DNA of 64,000 nt. It comes from Scolanthus callimorphus (lineage: Eukaryota; Cnidaria; Anthozoa; Actiniaria; Edwardsiidae). How positions within the stretch are numbered: position 1 is the stretch's first letter; every line of letters begins with the position of its first letter. The stretch spans positions 8,906,501 to 8,970,500 of the forward strand of contig CM066916.1 in the NCBI GenBank assembly GCA_033964015.1, written 5' to 3'. A model generated the notes under the pieces. The model was not told the origin of the DNA. It saw nothing but the letters and a program-made list of their open reading frames with translations, and did no database searches. This document shows, in pieces, positions 37,471-49,400 of the stretch. The position numbers were made by a program, and so were the translations under genes.

Positions 37471-38301
37471 CGTTTGTAAACATACATACAACATAGTGCC
37501 GAGGGAAGAGCCCAAAAATAATGAGTTTCGGAGCACTATTAAAATTCAATTCCAGCCAAGCAGAATCAGCGTTCTATTTTGGCCACAGTTGACCATAACT
37601 GACGGTATTTTTATTACCCGCGTTTCTGTTCCGACGAATTTTCTGTAACTTCTCTTGATTTGAGATCACTACAACTGGAATCGATTCCTGGAATTTCAGC
37701 CAAAAAAACCGGCAAAATTTTTTTCTAGTACGACCGGAATATGAAATTAGGGCCTCACAAAAATTTAGATTGTGACTTCTAAAAATGTTTTCAAGAAGAT
37801 CGGTTCCCAGTAGCATATTTATACATCATTAAAGTAGGATTTGAAAAAATAATTATAACAATAGAGCAAAAGACACAAAAGTTATAGCCGTTAGTTTGAC
37901 GACCCAGATTTGCGCTCTAGACACAGTTGGGTGCATTTTGAATTTCGAATGAGTCACCTTAAGTTACTACAAAAAGTTCAGGGAAATATAAAATAATCCA
38001 CGCAAAGTCTATAAAACTCAAATACTGGCGGCGCGCGTGAACGAAAAAAAAAAAACAAAGTCCGGAAATTGGACAAAATAAATTCAATTTAAATGAGCCT
38101 TATAACAACGAATTATAACCTCACTTGCTCGGTCTGTACGGGAAATATAAGACCTCGGTCTGATATTTCCCTTACAGACCTCGCGCTTAGTTAATAATCT
38201 CTAAATACAATTTGATTGTAATGCTTGTTTTAAATAGCGTCCTCACAGAACGACTTTAAAAAGTACATTTCGCCACTGATCAGTTGCTCTAAAGGATTAA
38301 C

Positions 38302-39086
38302 CATTGCCGAGGTTCATATCGTGATGGACATGGTTCGAGTCCCCTAATATTACAGAAATCAAACAAGACCAACCTAGTAAGAAAGAGCACATCGACCTAT
38401 GCAAAATCCGAGAAAATGTGATGTTAATTGAGTCAACACTAACAAAGATATAGCAATTCAAAAACTCCAAAATGTAATAAGAAACGTACGGTGTGCGGAC
38501 ATTCTGTCGATTTTGCGTCATTCCTAAATGGAGGAATGCTCACCATGAATAATTTAAACGATATTTTTGACAATATTACTTCAAATTCACCTATATCTGA
38601 ACTATCAAGACTACTAGTCGGGATAAGGGTTAATATATCGTTTTAGTATATTTTTATAGTATATGCTTCGTTCTATTAAATATTAATTTATTAAGGTACG
38701 TAGTGAATAAAACGAGCTGTCCGAACCGCGAATTCACTGGTAGCGTAGTGGTTAGGGTTAGGGTATAGTAACTGGAAAGTTACAGGTTCGAACCCTGAGA
38801 TTTCATAATTCATTTTTCACTTCTGTAGGTGAGCGCTTGTTTTGAAAAAATTCTAAGTGCCAGTGAGCATTCCTCGATTTAGGCGTGTGTCGATTTTGTC
38901 CGGACGCCATACGTTTCTGATTACATTTTTGAGAATTGTTGTATCTTGGTCAGTATAATTCGATTAACAGCAAATTTTCGGATTTACTCAAATCGATGTG
39001 CTCTTTCTTACTAAGTGGGTCTTGTTTTTGACTATCGTATATTAAGGGATTTGTACGCAGTCCCTCACGATATGAACTCGGCAATG
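38302..39086. mobile_element. 785-bp element with ~215-bp inverted ends and a tRNA-like core
   Basis: CATTGCCGAGGTTCATATCG at the left pairs with CACGATATGAACTCGGCAATG at the right, and further inward blocks (AAAGAGCACATCGA, ATTTTG.CG, GGAATGCTC) are inverted too. The centre contains a tRNA-like sequence. It begins about 100 bp downstream of gelsolin C exon 13. Confidence 0.78.
38737..38802 (+). tRNA. tRNA-like sequence (probable pseudo-tRNA or SINE head)
   Basis: TGGTAGCGTAGTGG resembles an A box and GGTTCGAACCC is a perfect B box. GTAAC and GTTAC form an anticodon-like stem, but the loop has six bases. It lies inside a transposon-like element, so a functional tRNA gene is unlikely. Confidence 0.4.
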
Positions 39087-39185
39087 CTGCATATTACTTT
39101 TGTTATTTGTAAAATCATTCTTCAAATTTCTTCATTCTGAAAATTCTGCAATTCTGAAAACATACCAAGTCGTCATGATACTTAC

Positions 39186-39275
39186 GTGCGCAAATTCCAT
39201 GCTCTTGCGCCGCTCATCAACACTCGCATCCCGGCCCACCACACAAAGCAGTGCTCTCCAGTGTCAGAATGAACA
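39186..39275 (-). CDS. Gelsolin C exon 13 (G3), two one-base frameshifts
   Basis: Three consecutive frames carry VFIL, then DTGEHCFVW, then [18 protein letters not shown], which together form the family G3 motif. One G appears missing in CTGACACT and another in TGTGGTGGG. The exon is 90 bp where 92 would fit. The donor GTAAGT is good. Confidence 0.83.
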
Positions 39276-42200
39276 CTGAAAAATATGAAAGGCAGGAGTA
39301 AGCGGTACACCATAGCCATGTTTAGCAGGCGCGAAGGCAGAATTTTTTTCAGGTACGCCAACATTGGAAATTGTACGATATTTCCGGGTTTGTGGGGTGG
39401 GAGGGTTGATATCTACTCGCCTGGGTAAGCCATATGTAAAATCCGAACACTTCCCATATCTACCATAGGAATATCAGCTTTTCAATGAAATTATGTCTGC
39501 GTGGTAGACGCTCATTAATTCGCCGCAAAGCTCATATGTATTCCTCCGCAGTAAAGTACAAAAGACACCTGTGTAAACAATCTTAATGTATTCTTCCGCA
39601 GTAAAGAACAAAGGAACACCTGTTTCACAATCTTAATATATTCCTCCGCAGAAAAAACACAAATAATGGTAATTCGGCCCCTACTATACTACTGGCGCGG
39701 GCCATGCAGTGTTACCATGGTAACATACCGTCCTTGCCATTCAGCTGGCTTCTCTTAACGGCATCGCCTCGTGAGATTTCTGTGAACTCAGATGGCCAGA
39801 GGCGTCAGACAGCCTGAAAAACAAACAAGAACACAAAACTTACAATGGGCTTTATTTCCATAGGTTCACTCTTTGGTCCACTCTAGGATCTTGACTCGCT
39901 TTTCTCACAGCCTCTACGGTACTTTGTTGCCTATGATACCTTGGTTGACGCCACGCTAGTTTTATAGGCTGTATAGGTCCCCGCTATGGTACTATTCACA
40001 CGGCATTAGGTTCATGCTGCGGTACTTAGGTTCATGTTACGGTGCTACGTTAACGCTATGGTCTTGGTTCGTTCTACGGTTTTTAGGTTCATACTTCGGT
40101 GCTTAGATTGATGTCATGGTGGTACACGCTAATGTGATAAAACGTTTTGACCTTAGATGAGAGGTTTACCTCATACACTTCGCCCTTTTACTTCTCCTCA
40201 TTTCGCAAAACAAATTAAACCAGTCGGAACTCTCGCTATACCTACTACGCCCTCAAGATGGCCCATGTTTCGCCTTGTCTCGTATGAAATGACACCGCTA
40301 TGAAAGACTCGCTTTTTCTTGCATCTCCTTAGTATAATTTGTATATTTGCAACCATCGGCGTAGCCAGGAATTCTGAAGGGAGGGGAGGGGGGGGGGGGG
40401 GCGATAGTGAAAACATGGGACGAAATGTTAAAATTTCCTTCAGCAAATACAGTAATGTATGGGAAAATCTCCTGGCTACGCCCCTGGCAACGCTATCTCT
40501 CCTTGTCCTTTCCCTCATCTCGTCGTACCTCGCATCTGATCCATGCTCCATGGTTTTACCCTCTGCATAGACCGGTGTTCACGGACCAGGCGCCTGATAG
40601 GACCGAAATACCCTACCAAGAGGCAAAGGTGGTTCGTGTACTATTTCTAGATAAAAAGCAAGCTTACTTGTGCAAAACCTTTTCTGTCTTTGGCTTGGCT
40701 TTCTGCAAGAGAAAAACGAATCATTAATTATAAGGGAATGTACGACGGTTCCATCTGTACTTTCACTTGCGTTTCGGTTTTACCTTGTCCTTCACAGTCT
40801 TGCCGCTGCTACGGACAACAGACGACAGCTTTTCATTGAAAACCTCCACTGATTGACGATCTGAAATCGGTATCAGAAATAGGGAGTTGTTAGTGAAAGT
40901 GATGCGCTGTACATGAATGATATTTCATAAATCTTAATCAAATTTTAATTAAAATCGTGATTTTAAAAAAAGCGTTCCCTGAATCAAACATCTAAGCAAC
41001 CCGGTAGCTTTTGCAGAACCTCTGAGTGATGTTTGTGTGATCGAATGAAACTGCTAAAAACAGCTTGACTGCTGCTCCAGAGCTCGAAGAATTATGACGT
41101 TATGAAAACCGCACTAATTTCCGATCTGTTGTAGGTATACGACAGATATAAAAAAAAACCCGGATCTATTCCGCAAAATATATGTTTCGCAGCCTCGTCC
41201 TCGCTGGCTGGGAGAGCTGATGACTTGTTGCTGATGGAAAAACGGGACGAACACTTCGAACACTTTTCAGCGCCAAATCGCAAAAGCACATATTCTTGAC
41301 TTCGGTTAATCTCGATATAAGGAATTCGGGTGCAAGAGCGGAACATCAACTTACCTAGAGTTTTGGTCTTGGGTCGGCCTTTTCTCTCAGACTGAAATCA
41401 AAGACAATAAATATGATTTCCATTGCCGCATTGTAAATCAAAAGCATATATAGAACAGATTTCGTATGACTGTGAAAAGTACCGTGACACGGCGCGGTAC
41501 TGTCGCGGTGGCGGTACGGAACCTGGCCTGCTGTAGATACCGAACGAAACCGCGTAGTCGCGGTAAGGTCACGGTCGCGGCACAACTCTTTCGCGGTACT
41601 TTTCACAGTCATACGAAATCTGCTCTATCAAGCAATTGGTGTCCTTAGTGTCTAGTGGGCATGAGGGAGCTAGCGCGGGCTCCCTGTGTTTTATTAGACC
41701 AGGTCAAGGAAGAGGGTAGAACAAACGTAAACCAGGCGTCGCTACAATTCCTGCAAGTTTGGCCGGAAATTAGGTAATTTCGTCTGGAGCCATCGCCAGG
41801 AGTCTCCATTGCCTATTGGTAGACGTCCGAAGTACAAAAGTAGGTGAATCTTTTTTTATACCCCATTCACACCGCCGCTTAAACTAGTTTAATCAAACTG
41901 GTTTAAATCCTTGTCTCCTAAGAGGAGATTGTTCCAAGGACAAAACTGAATATACTGTACTGTACATGTTACTAGTGATCATTTAGCTGGTAAAGAGTTT
42001 ATCACAGTAAAAACTTGTCATGTTATCAGGCGAAGAAAAACCTTGTCTAAAGAGCCTGTGTCAGCCGCCATTTTAACAGCATAGCAACATACCAAGTGGA
42101 GAACGAAAGCATCCATTTCCATCGGCTGATTAAGAGAATTTAGAGCAATTTTCTCGATTGAATCAAATGTGAGACTTGTTTTTAGATGTTTATTTAGATA

Positions 42201-43369
42201 TTTCTACACGTAATTCGTCTTCTTTTATCGAACGAAAACACATAACAAAGGAGTGGCTGACACAGGCTCTTTAACTAAACATGGTTTCGGTGTGAATTAG
42301 TTATTAGAAAGATGGCTGAAATCAGCGCCGCCATCGCACCGCACGCGTTGAACATAACATTCCCACTCTCGAAGGACCATTTCCCGTGTAAATTAACAAT
42401 ATAGTCTAAAAATAGACTTTTATAATCCTGTGCACATGGCTAGACCTAGTGGAGTAGATGGAGGCTCCTGTTGATGGTCTCCTGATTTACTTCAAAGTGT
42501 AATTGACTAACACGTTTAAATTTGGATAATGCCTAGAAGGCCATACCTGGATTGAATCCATAAAGTGGGCAGCACTGAACTTCTCATCTGGGCTGCACTT
42601 CTTTCCATTCCACTAGAAGGAAAAAGACATCCAATGATTTTACATTTGGTATGGTATGGTAATATGGTACCTTTATTTATAGACGCTAACTCTGACCACT
42701 GGTTAGCTGATTTCCACAGAGGGCGTCCATACATAGAAATAGTCAGTGTAAAAAATGAGAAAAAAAAATACACACTAATGGTATCTGTGATTGGTAGCTC
42801 CTTGTTGAATGAAGACCATGTCTACCATTCCTGATTTGAGATGTAAGACTATACCATAGCTTAGCCCCGCAATATGAAAAACGTTTTTTTCTAAATTCAG
42901 ATTTAGGAAAAGGCAACTGCAGTGAAGAGTCAGATCCCTAAGGTTACAACTCGTTACTTGCCTTTATGCTATCAAAGGAGCTGCGCAAGTCATGCATCCC
43001 CCCTCCCCCTCCCCCCCCTTTGAGGAGATTCACTCCTCTTAGGTAAGATTGCGAAACGCAGAAGCCGTTGCAAAGAAACCCCCGGGGGGGGGGGGGGGTT
43101 GAAAATAAATAATCGGTATAGTAAGAAAAATAGGTATTTTTTAGGGGGTTCTCACGCAAATAAGATAGTGTTTTTGAAAGTCGAGAGGATACATTTGATG
43201 TATATTAAATAAACGGCCAGAATAAAATTTAATCTGTCAAAATTGCTGGTATTCTTAGGGTATTTTCAGACTCAGACTGGTATTTTTTAGGCTGGAAATT
43301 TTTCCGACCAGGTATTTTTTAGGGTCAAAATTCGAGTTTCCGACGGTCACCCCTAGCATTTTAACCTTA

Positions 43370-43406
<37 letters not shown>

Positions 43407-46400
43407 GAAAGAAACTTTAACCTCTTACAGCTAAAATCGTTGCATCGCGACCCATCGATTTGTGTTCCGCCAGTCAAATGAGCCAATCAGATTATTTCCC
43501 TGTTTCGCCTAGTGCAGTCGCCTGGCTTTCCGTCGCGACGTTCAGAGGGAAGCCAGATGACTGCTCAGATAGTTTAATTGGCGGAACAGCAGTCACAAAT
43601 CCAAAAATAATTTGATGTTGTTGAAAACATGGGTGCAACGGTTTTAGCTGTAAAGACGTCGTTCTGGGGGCGTTACACATTTATTTTTTCGTGGTGCGAC
43701 TTTCAGAGACTGTGAAGTGAAGATGTTCCTTTCGAATCTTTCTTTTTGCCCTGATTGCGATTATTTCGCCAAATAAAAGGATGACTAAAGTAGAATAACT
43801 TGCCAAATTCTGATACTCAGTACGTGATCATGTTTTACCTGGTAAAGTGACAGCCCCAGGTCAATAATGAACACGTCACCGTTATTCATATAAGCTCGGT
43901 CACAGCTCTTCTCTGTCACACAGATCTTCTTCTGCAAAAGAAACATGACGAGGAATAGAATAAGTTGTTAGACTCTTTTATTATTTTCAGTTTCCAAATG
44001 AAAAGCTGCTTACGTCTTTAGCGACAAACTCAGGCTACTATTATCACTGCTCTAATGGGTACGTTTATAAGGTATAACCCGCATTGACATAGTTATCTGC
44101 TTGGTCGCTACTCGAGCGCTAGTGAATTTCAATGCAAGATGGCTGAGCACTTGACAATTTCGACGTGAAAATTACCAAGAAAACTTTGGTGAGCAAGTAG
44201 CACCCACTGTTTCTTCTCTAGAGAGGGAGCTCTGCAAAATCAGGATCTTCATCATCATCAGGATCTTTGTACGAGCTGAAAGGTTCCTTTTTGCTTCCCG
44301 GCACCCTCCCCTTCTCTTGGCCTTGCTGTTCGCGCCTTTAGGAGCTCCACAAAGTCTTCTCCCATTTATATCTTAGAGGGTAGTGCACAATGAGACAGTG
44401 GTAATATAACACGACCCCACTCACTTTAACTATCTGTCAGCCTGCCCGACCGTCCGTCCGGCTATCTTTCTGTCCGCCTGTCCGTTCGTCTGCTCACCTG
44501 TCAGTCTGTCTGTCCAATCGTCCGTCCGGCTATCTTTCTGTCCGCCTGTCCGTTCGTCTGCGGCTATCTTTCTGTCCGCGTGTTTGTTCGTCTGTTTGTG
44601 TCGAGTGTCTGCCTGCTTGTTTGTCTGTCTGTCTTTACGTTGTATAATACTACTTACATTTTTCATCTTTTGGAAATGTAAAAGTCTTGGCTTGTAGGAT
44701 TCGGGTTCAACTCTAGAGAAGCCAGTTTCAGCGCTTTTTAAAATAAAAAAATAGCGTAAGAATGACATGCTATAGCAATATTACTAAACAACGGACACGC
44801 ACACAAATGGCACAACCAGTAAGCCTGATTGTTACCTCCTCTGCCATAACCTCCTGCAGGCGGTACTGGGTGTTTTTTCGTGGGAAACCCGGTCCGTTCG
44901 GTGATCGGGCGCCATCTTGGAATTTTGAAACGCGCGGTCCCGGATGGTGCCCGATCAGCAAACGGAGCGGGCTTTCCGCGATAACAACACCCAGTAACCG
45001 CCCGCAAGCAAGCTAATAACCTCAATGATATAGAAAACTTTCAGGTGAGTGTCTCAGTTTTTTGACTTGCGTTTACTTTCGCCTTAGTCTCGTATTTCTA
45101 CCAACCAATCAAATTTTGATTTGTGTATTTAGAAATCACGTGCTCGCCGAGTGATAATAATCTTACCCTCCTTTGAGAAGCACAAGTGCATCAAAGTATT
45201 TCTTGAACAGCGCCGACTCATGTCCCTGTACTTCACGGTGCTCGACAGGCTCGTCATCAAGCTAAAGAGCAACAAGAATTTTGTTTTGGAAATTTGTTTG
45301 GCTCGATATAGTTTTTTAATGGCACTTCAGTATTTTCAAACAGCTTCTGTTTCGAAGATAAAGGTTTTCTTCCAACATTATACTCCGTGTGTTCTTCTAG
45401 GCAACTGTGGTTAGGAGATCTCAGAGCACAGGAAGCCCGATCTGCAAATTTAACATTGGCACTTTGCTTTCCCTCGCAGTTAAGAAAGCCTAAACGATCG
45501 CTATAAACTAGAATACCTAAACAATTTCAGGCTTCAACGGGAATTAATCCCATGACTTCCACGATACCGGTCATGGGACGCCCACTGAGCTGTGAAAGCC
45601 AGACATGGTGGCTATGTCCTTAAAGGGATAATATTAAACTGAAAAGGGCTTTATACGCGGATTTTCATACTTTGCAAAAGAAAAAGGCTCATGTCGCCGC
45701 GGTTTCTGTTCCGATGACTTACAAAGTGGTCAAGTTCCACAGTTTTGTACGCAGCCGTGCCGTACTCGTCTTGTGAGGAGTATTTGCCGATCCAGAAATG
45801 AACATCGTACGACAGTTTCTAGAAAAAGAAAGAAGGTCATCGTGAGGGAATTTTAAGCCGTGCGAGAAAGCTAGACAAGGCCGGGCTGCATTCATGCGCA
45901 TTGGATGGCCAAAATAATTGCTGCCGCGCAGCTTACAATCGCCTCGAAGGGGAGGCTCTGGCGACATCCATTTAAGGGCCGTCACTGATTGGCTGATTTT
46001 GAACGTTGGGGCATGCGCAGAAAGTTGTTTCTCTCAACGGCTCTGTCAACCTCGTACCCAGAGCCCGTCATCTTTTGGCCAGCGGCAAGATTCAGGGCCC
46101 TGGGGAATCCGATTTGTGAGCATGCGTGGTAGGTCAAAAACGTAACGAACTTTCATACAACAATCAAACCGGAAACCCAGAATCTGGGTTTTAAAAAAAT
46201 CGATTCCCCCAGAGCCCTGAATCTTGCCGCTGGCCAAAAGATGACGGGCTCTGGGTACGAGATTGCGGCTCTGTATCAAATCTCGCGCATGCGTCAGTGG
46301 CTGTCACCAGAGCCTCCCCCGCGAGGAAACGAGCTGGGGAGCTCTGGGTTCGAAAATGGATTATTGTATGTTGTAACCTGGGCGATGATGTCCCGAAATC

Positions 46401-49400
46401 AGCTGAAGTCGTACCTCAGAGCTCGGATCCTTCTTGTAAGTGTTGAGGATGATGTAGGAGTCGCCGTTGTAGAACCTTCCATAATCAGGTCTGGGCCAGT
46501 GCGTCACCTGCGACGGTAACAGAAAATACAAAAATTGACTGACAATTAAACATACAAACAAACAAATCAAACGACTCACGCGCCAAAAGGCTAAATACGA
46601 ATCACGTAAAAACTCTTGGCAAAACTCTTTGCTTTGCAGAAAGCTTCTTAAATTTGAAGTCCTACTGTTTAGAAGGACAACCCTGCTTGTGGATCCGTTC
46701 CCTCTTCTCTCAAACTTGACAATTTGATACTCACTTATTTGCGTCCACACTTGTTAGAAATAACAAAATATTGACCGCTCTGCACGAGTTGGTTTCTTCG
46801 ATTCTAGCTTGATTTTAGTTTCTTCGATGCTTATAGACTGTGGTCCAAGCCACGCTGATCACGCTGATTTTAGGGCAGATTTCGTATGGCCGTGAAAAGT
46901 GCCGCGGCACGGTCGCAGTCGCGGCACGGAACCTGTGGCCTGCTGTTGATACGGAATGAAATCGAATAGTCAAGGCACGGTCGCAGTCGCGGCACGGTCG
47001 CAGTCGCGGCACGGAACCTGTGGCCTGCTGTTGATACGGAATGAAATCGAATAGTCAAGGCACGGTCGCAGTCGCGGCACGGTCGCAGTCGCGGCACGGT
47101 CGCAGTCGCGGCACGGAACCTGTGGCCTGCTGTAGATACGGAATGAAATCGAATAGTCGCGTCACGGTCACGGTCGCGGCGCGGTACAACTTTGTCGCGG
47201 CACTTTCACACTGTCATACGAAATGTGTCCTATACGACACTTTATACGACACTTCAGGAACACTTAAAAGCCTACAGGCTGAACAATAATGACATACTTG
47301 ATGCCGTTTTTCTTTACCTTGAACTTGACGATACGCCACACCTGCACCCCGACCTCCTTCCCTGCGCCTTGCCAGGCCGGCTCGCCCTCCGCGGACTCCT
47401 TCTTCACCTGCACACACGGAGAGAAATACAAAGGAAAGAGGTTTTAAAGTGCTTTGCTGTTTGAATTGCACACTGTGTGTTGGCACGCGACAATTTGAGA
47501 CGGGCGATCGAAAGGCATAACGGTCTTCTGGGAAGAATAGTATCAAGAAATACACGTGTGGCGTGGGATACTCCAGTGGCGGATCCAGGATTTTAGGAGG
47601 GGGGGGGGGGGGGGTCATTTGCTGATGAAGTGCAACGTATGAGGAAACATTCTATACCAATCCTTCTCTGTTGTCCGTGTTCCTCTCACGAGGCGAAATC
47701 GTGGTTGCTACATTTAATATACTGGTATAAATTGGTTCACATAAAAGAAAAGAACCAGAACCACCGTCTGAAATGACAAAAAGGGTCTTTAGCGAAAAGG
47801 TCTTTTAGCGAACCGATCCCCAAAAAATCGGTTCGTTGGGAGAGGGGGGTTCATTCGCACCCGATGAACCCCCCTGGATCCGCGCCTGATCCCATGGTAT
47901 ATCACTAAAAAGCAGTGTATATAACTATAGTATACAACACCTAAGATGTTAAGATGACGCAACAGGTGTGCTAGAACGTTTCGCACCTGGCGCGGAACGG
48001 AGGACGCTGATTCTTATTTTCATGTTTTGTTTTTCATTGTTCAAGTCAGTCAATGGATCACGATGACGGAACCATCATCTGGAATAGTCTACCCCCATAC
48101 TTACGCAATGAAAATAAGAAAAAATTTAAACACCATCTTCAGTTTATGCTCAAGAAAATCCTACAAACGGAGGATGATTATCTTGGTGTGGCAGAAATAA
48201 TTGCGGTATTGCCTCAATATAGTTCTGATTAAACGTGCTCCTATTTAGTTATCTATTTACCTATTTATTTGCTTTTCTACTTAAGCTATAACTACATACT
48301 CTTTCCTTTTCTCTTTTTTTTCTGATTATAGCCAAGCAGCTTTTCAAGTTATTTGTGTAATAATTATTTATTTATTTATACATTTTTCTACTTATGATAA
48401 AAGCTACCCGCCTCGATTAGCTCTGCTATTTTGCGGGTCAGCTTAAAAATGTTGTAAATGTGATACAAATCAAATTAAAATGTTGTTGTTAAATGTTGCT
48501 CATAGAAATGAAGGAATGTATTGGAAAAATCATAATAATAACTTAAACGATTTCTTAATTTAAATAAGTCCTTTGAGTGTCACGCATTACAGCTCGAAGA
48601 CAGCGCGACAATAGGCCGTTTGCACTAGAGGTCACATGACCCGGTCAACCTAAAAGCTTCACCCAAATAATGATGCTCAGAGAAATGAAGAGCATATTGA
48701 GAAAAAGAGTAAAAATAACCATGCTCTTTTCATTTCTGAGCATCATTTGGGTGAAGCTGCACATATTAAGGGTAACCGGGTCACGTAACCTCTAGTGCAA
48801 AAGGCCTATTGTTTTTCGCATTTCCTTCTCCGGTTGAATGGGATATAAAGAAAGCCGTCTCGCTTCGACTCTAGAATAGGATAGGAGAGTTATGCTAAGA
48901 GGCAATCAAACGAACAACTGGCGCAGTACATTATATAAGAATCGTACTAAACGCAAGGCCAAAGATTTATATAAACAAAGAAACACATTCCTATAAACAG
49001 CAAACAGATGATGTATTGGACGTCTAAAAAAAGAAAAGACCCGACGACTTTTTTTCCGTCGTCGCCACAGGGGGCGTACACAACACCGTGTTATTACATG
49101 TAAAAGGGATTTAAGAAAACGCGAAAGTGCTATAACCAATTATATCGCTCTTCTTGTTTTGGAGAGGTTAATTTCTCAGCGTTTTTTTCACCAGACGTTA
49201 GTAACGCATTCATCGAGTCTTTAACATCGGGTTAATAAGCAACAGGCCAGAGTTCAAGAATGTTTTTACTCGATGACGGAAAGATTCTTAAATGCACAGA
49301 CATGAAATCCATTCGAAGAATTAGGGAGTATACTTTGAATATCAGAAATATTGTCCTAAATTTTAACGTCAAGAAATGGCTAAAGCATAATAACGGAAGA

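Larger units (their letters stand above)
34845..37970. repeat. Large inverted repeat with ~460-bp arms
   Basis: The left arm (about 34845-35305) and right arm (about 37495-37970) are inverted copies; for example GTGACTCATTCGAAATTCAA at 34853 has its inverse near 37940, and TACCGTCAGTTATGGTCAAC near 35200 has its inverse near 37588. The spacer contains a nested palindrome. No protein is recognised. Confidence 0.82.
32173..39185. other. 7-kb stretch between gelsolin C exon 13 and gelsolin B
   Basis: The terminal exon of copy C should lie here but was not recognised. It holds the large inverted repeat and the 785-bp TIR element. Between 32173 and 34840 I see only A/T-rich sequence and G/C runs, with no conserved protein on either strand. 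Confidence 0.5.

Noticed and set aside
41355..41391. AT-hook-like peptide KGRPKTKT
   Set aside because: Phase and order show it is the end of gelsolin G2 and not a DNA-binding motif.
42565..42834. 89-codon plus-strand open frame
   Set aside because: Its first part is antisense to gelsolin C exon 8; the rest has no recognised homology.
44222..44342. Minus-strand acidic peptide with [16 protein letters not shown] and a stop
   Set aside because: It lies between gelsolin C exons 6 and 7, whose phases already join perfectly. It could be a rare alternative end but has no family support.
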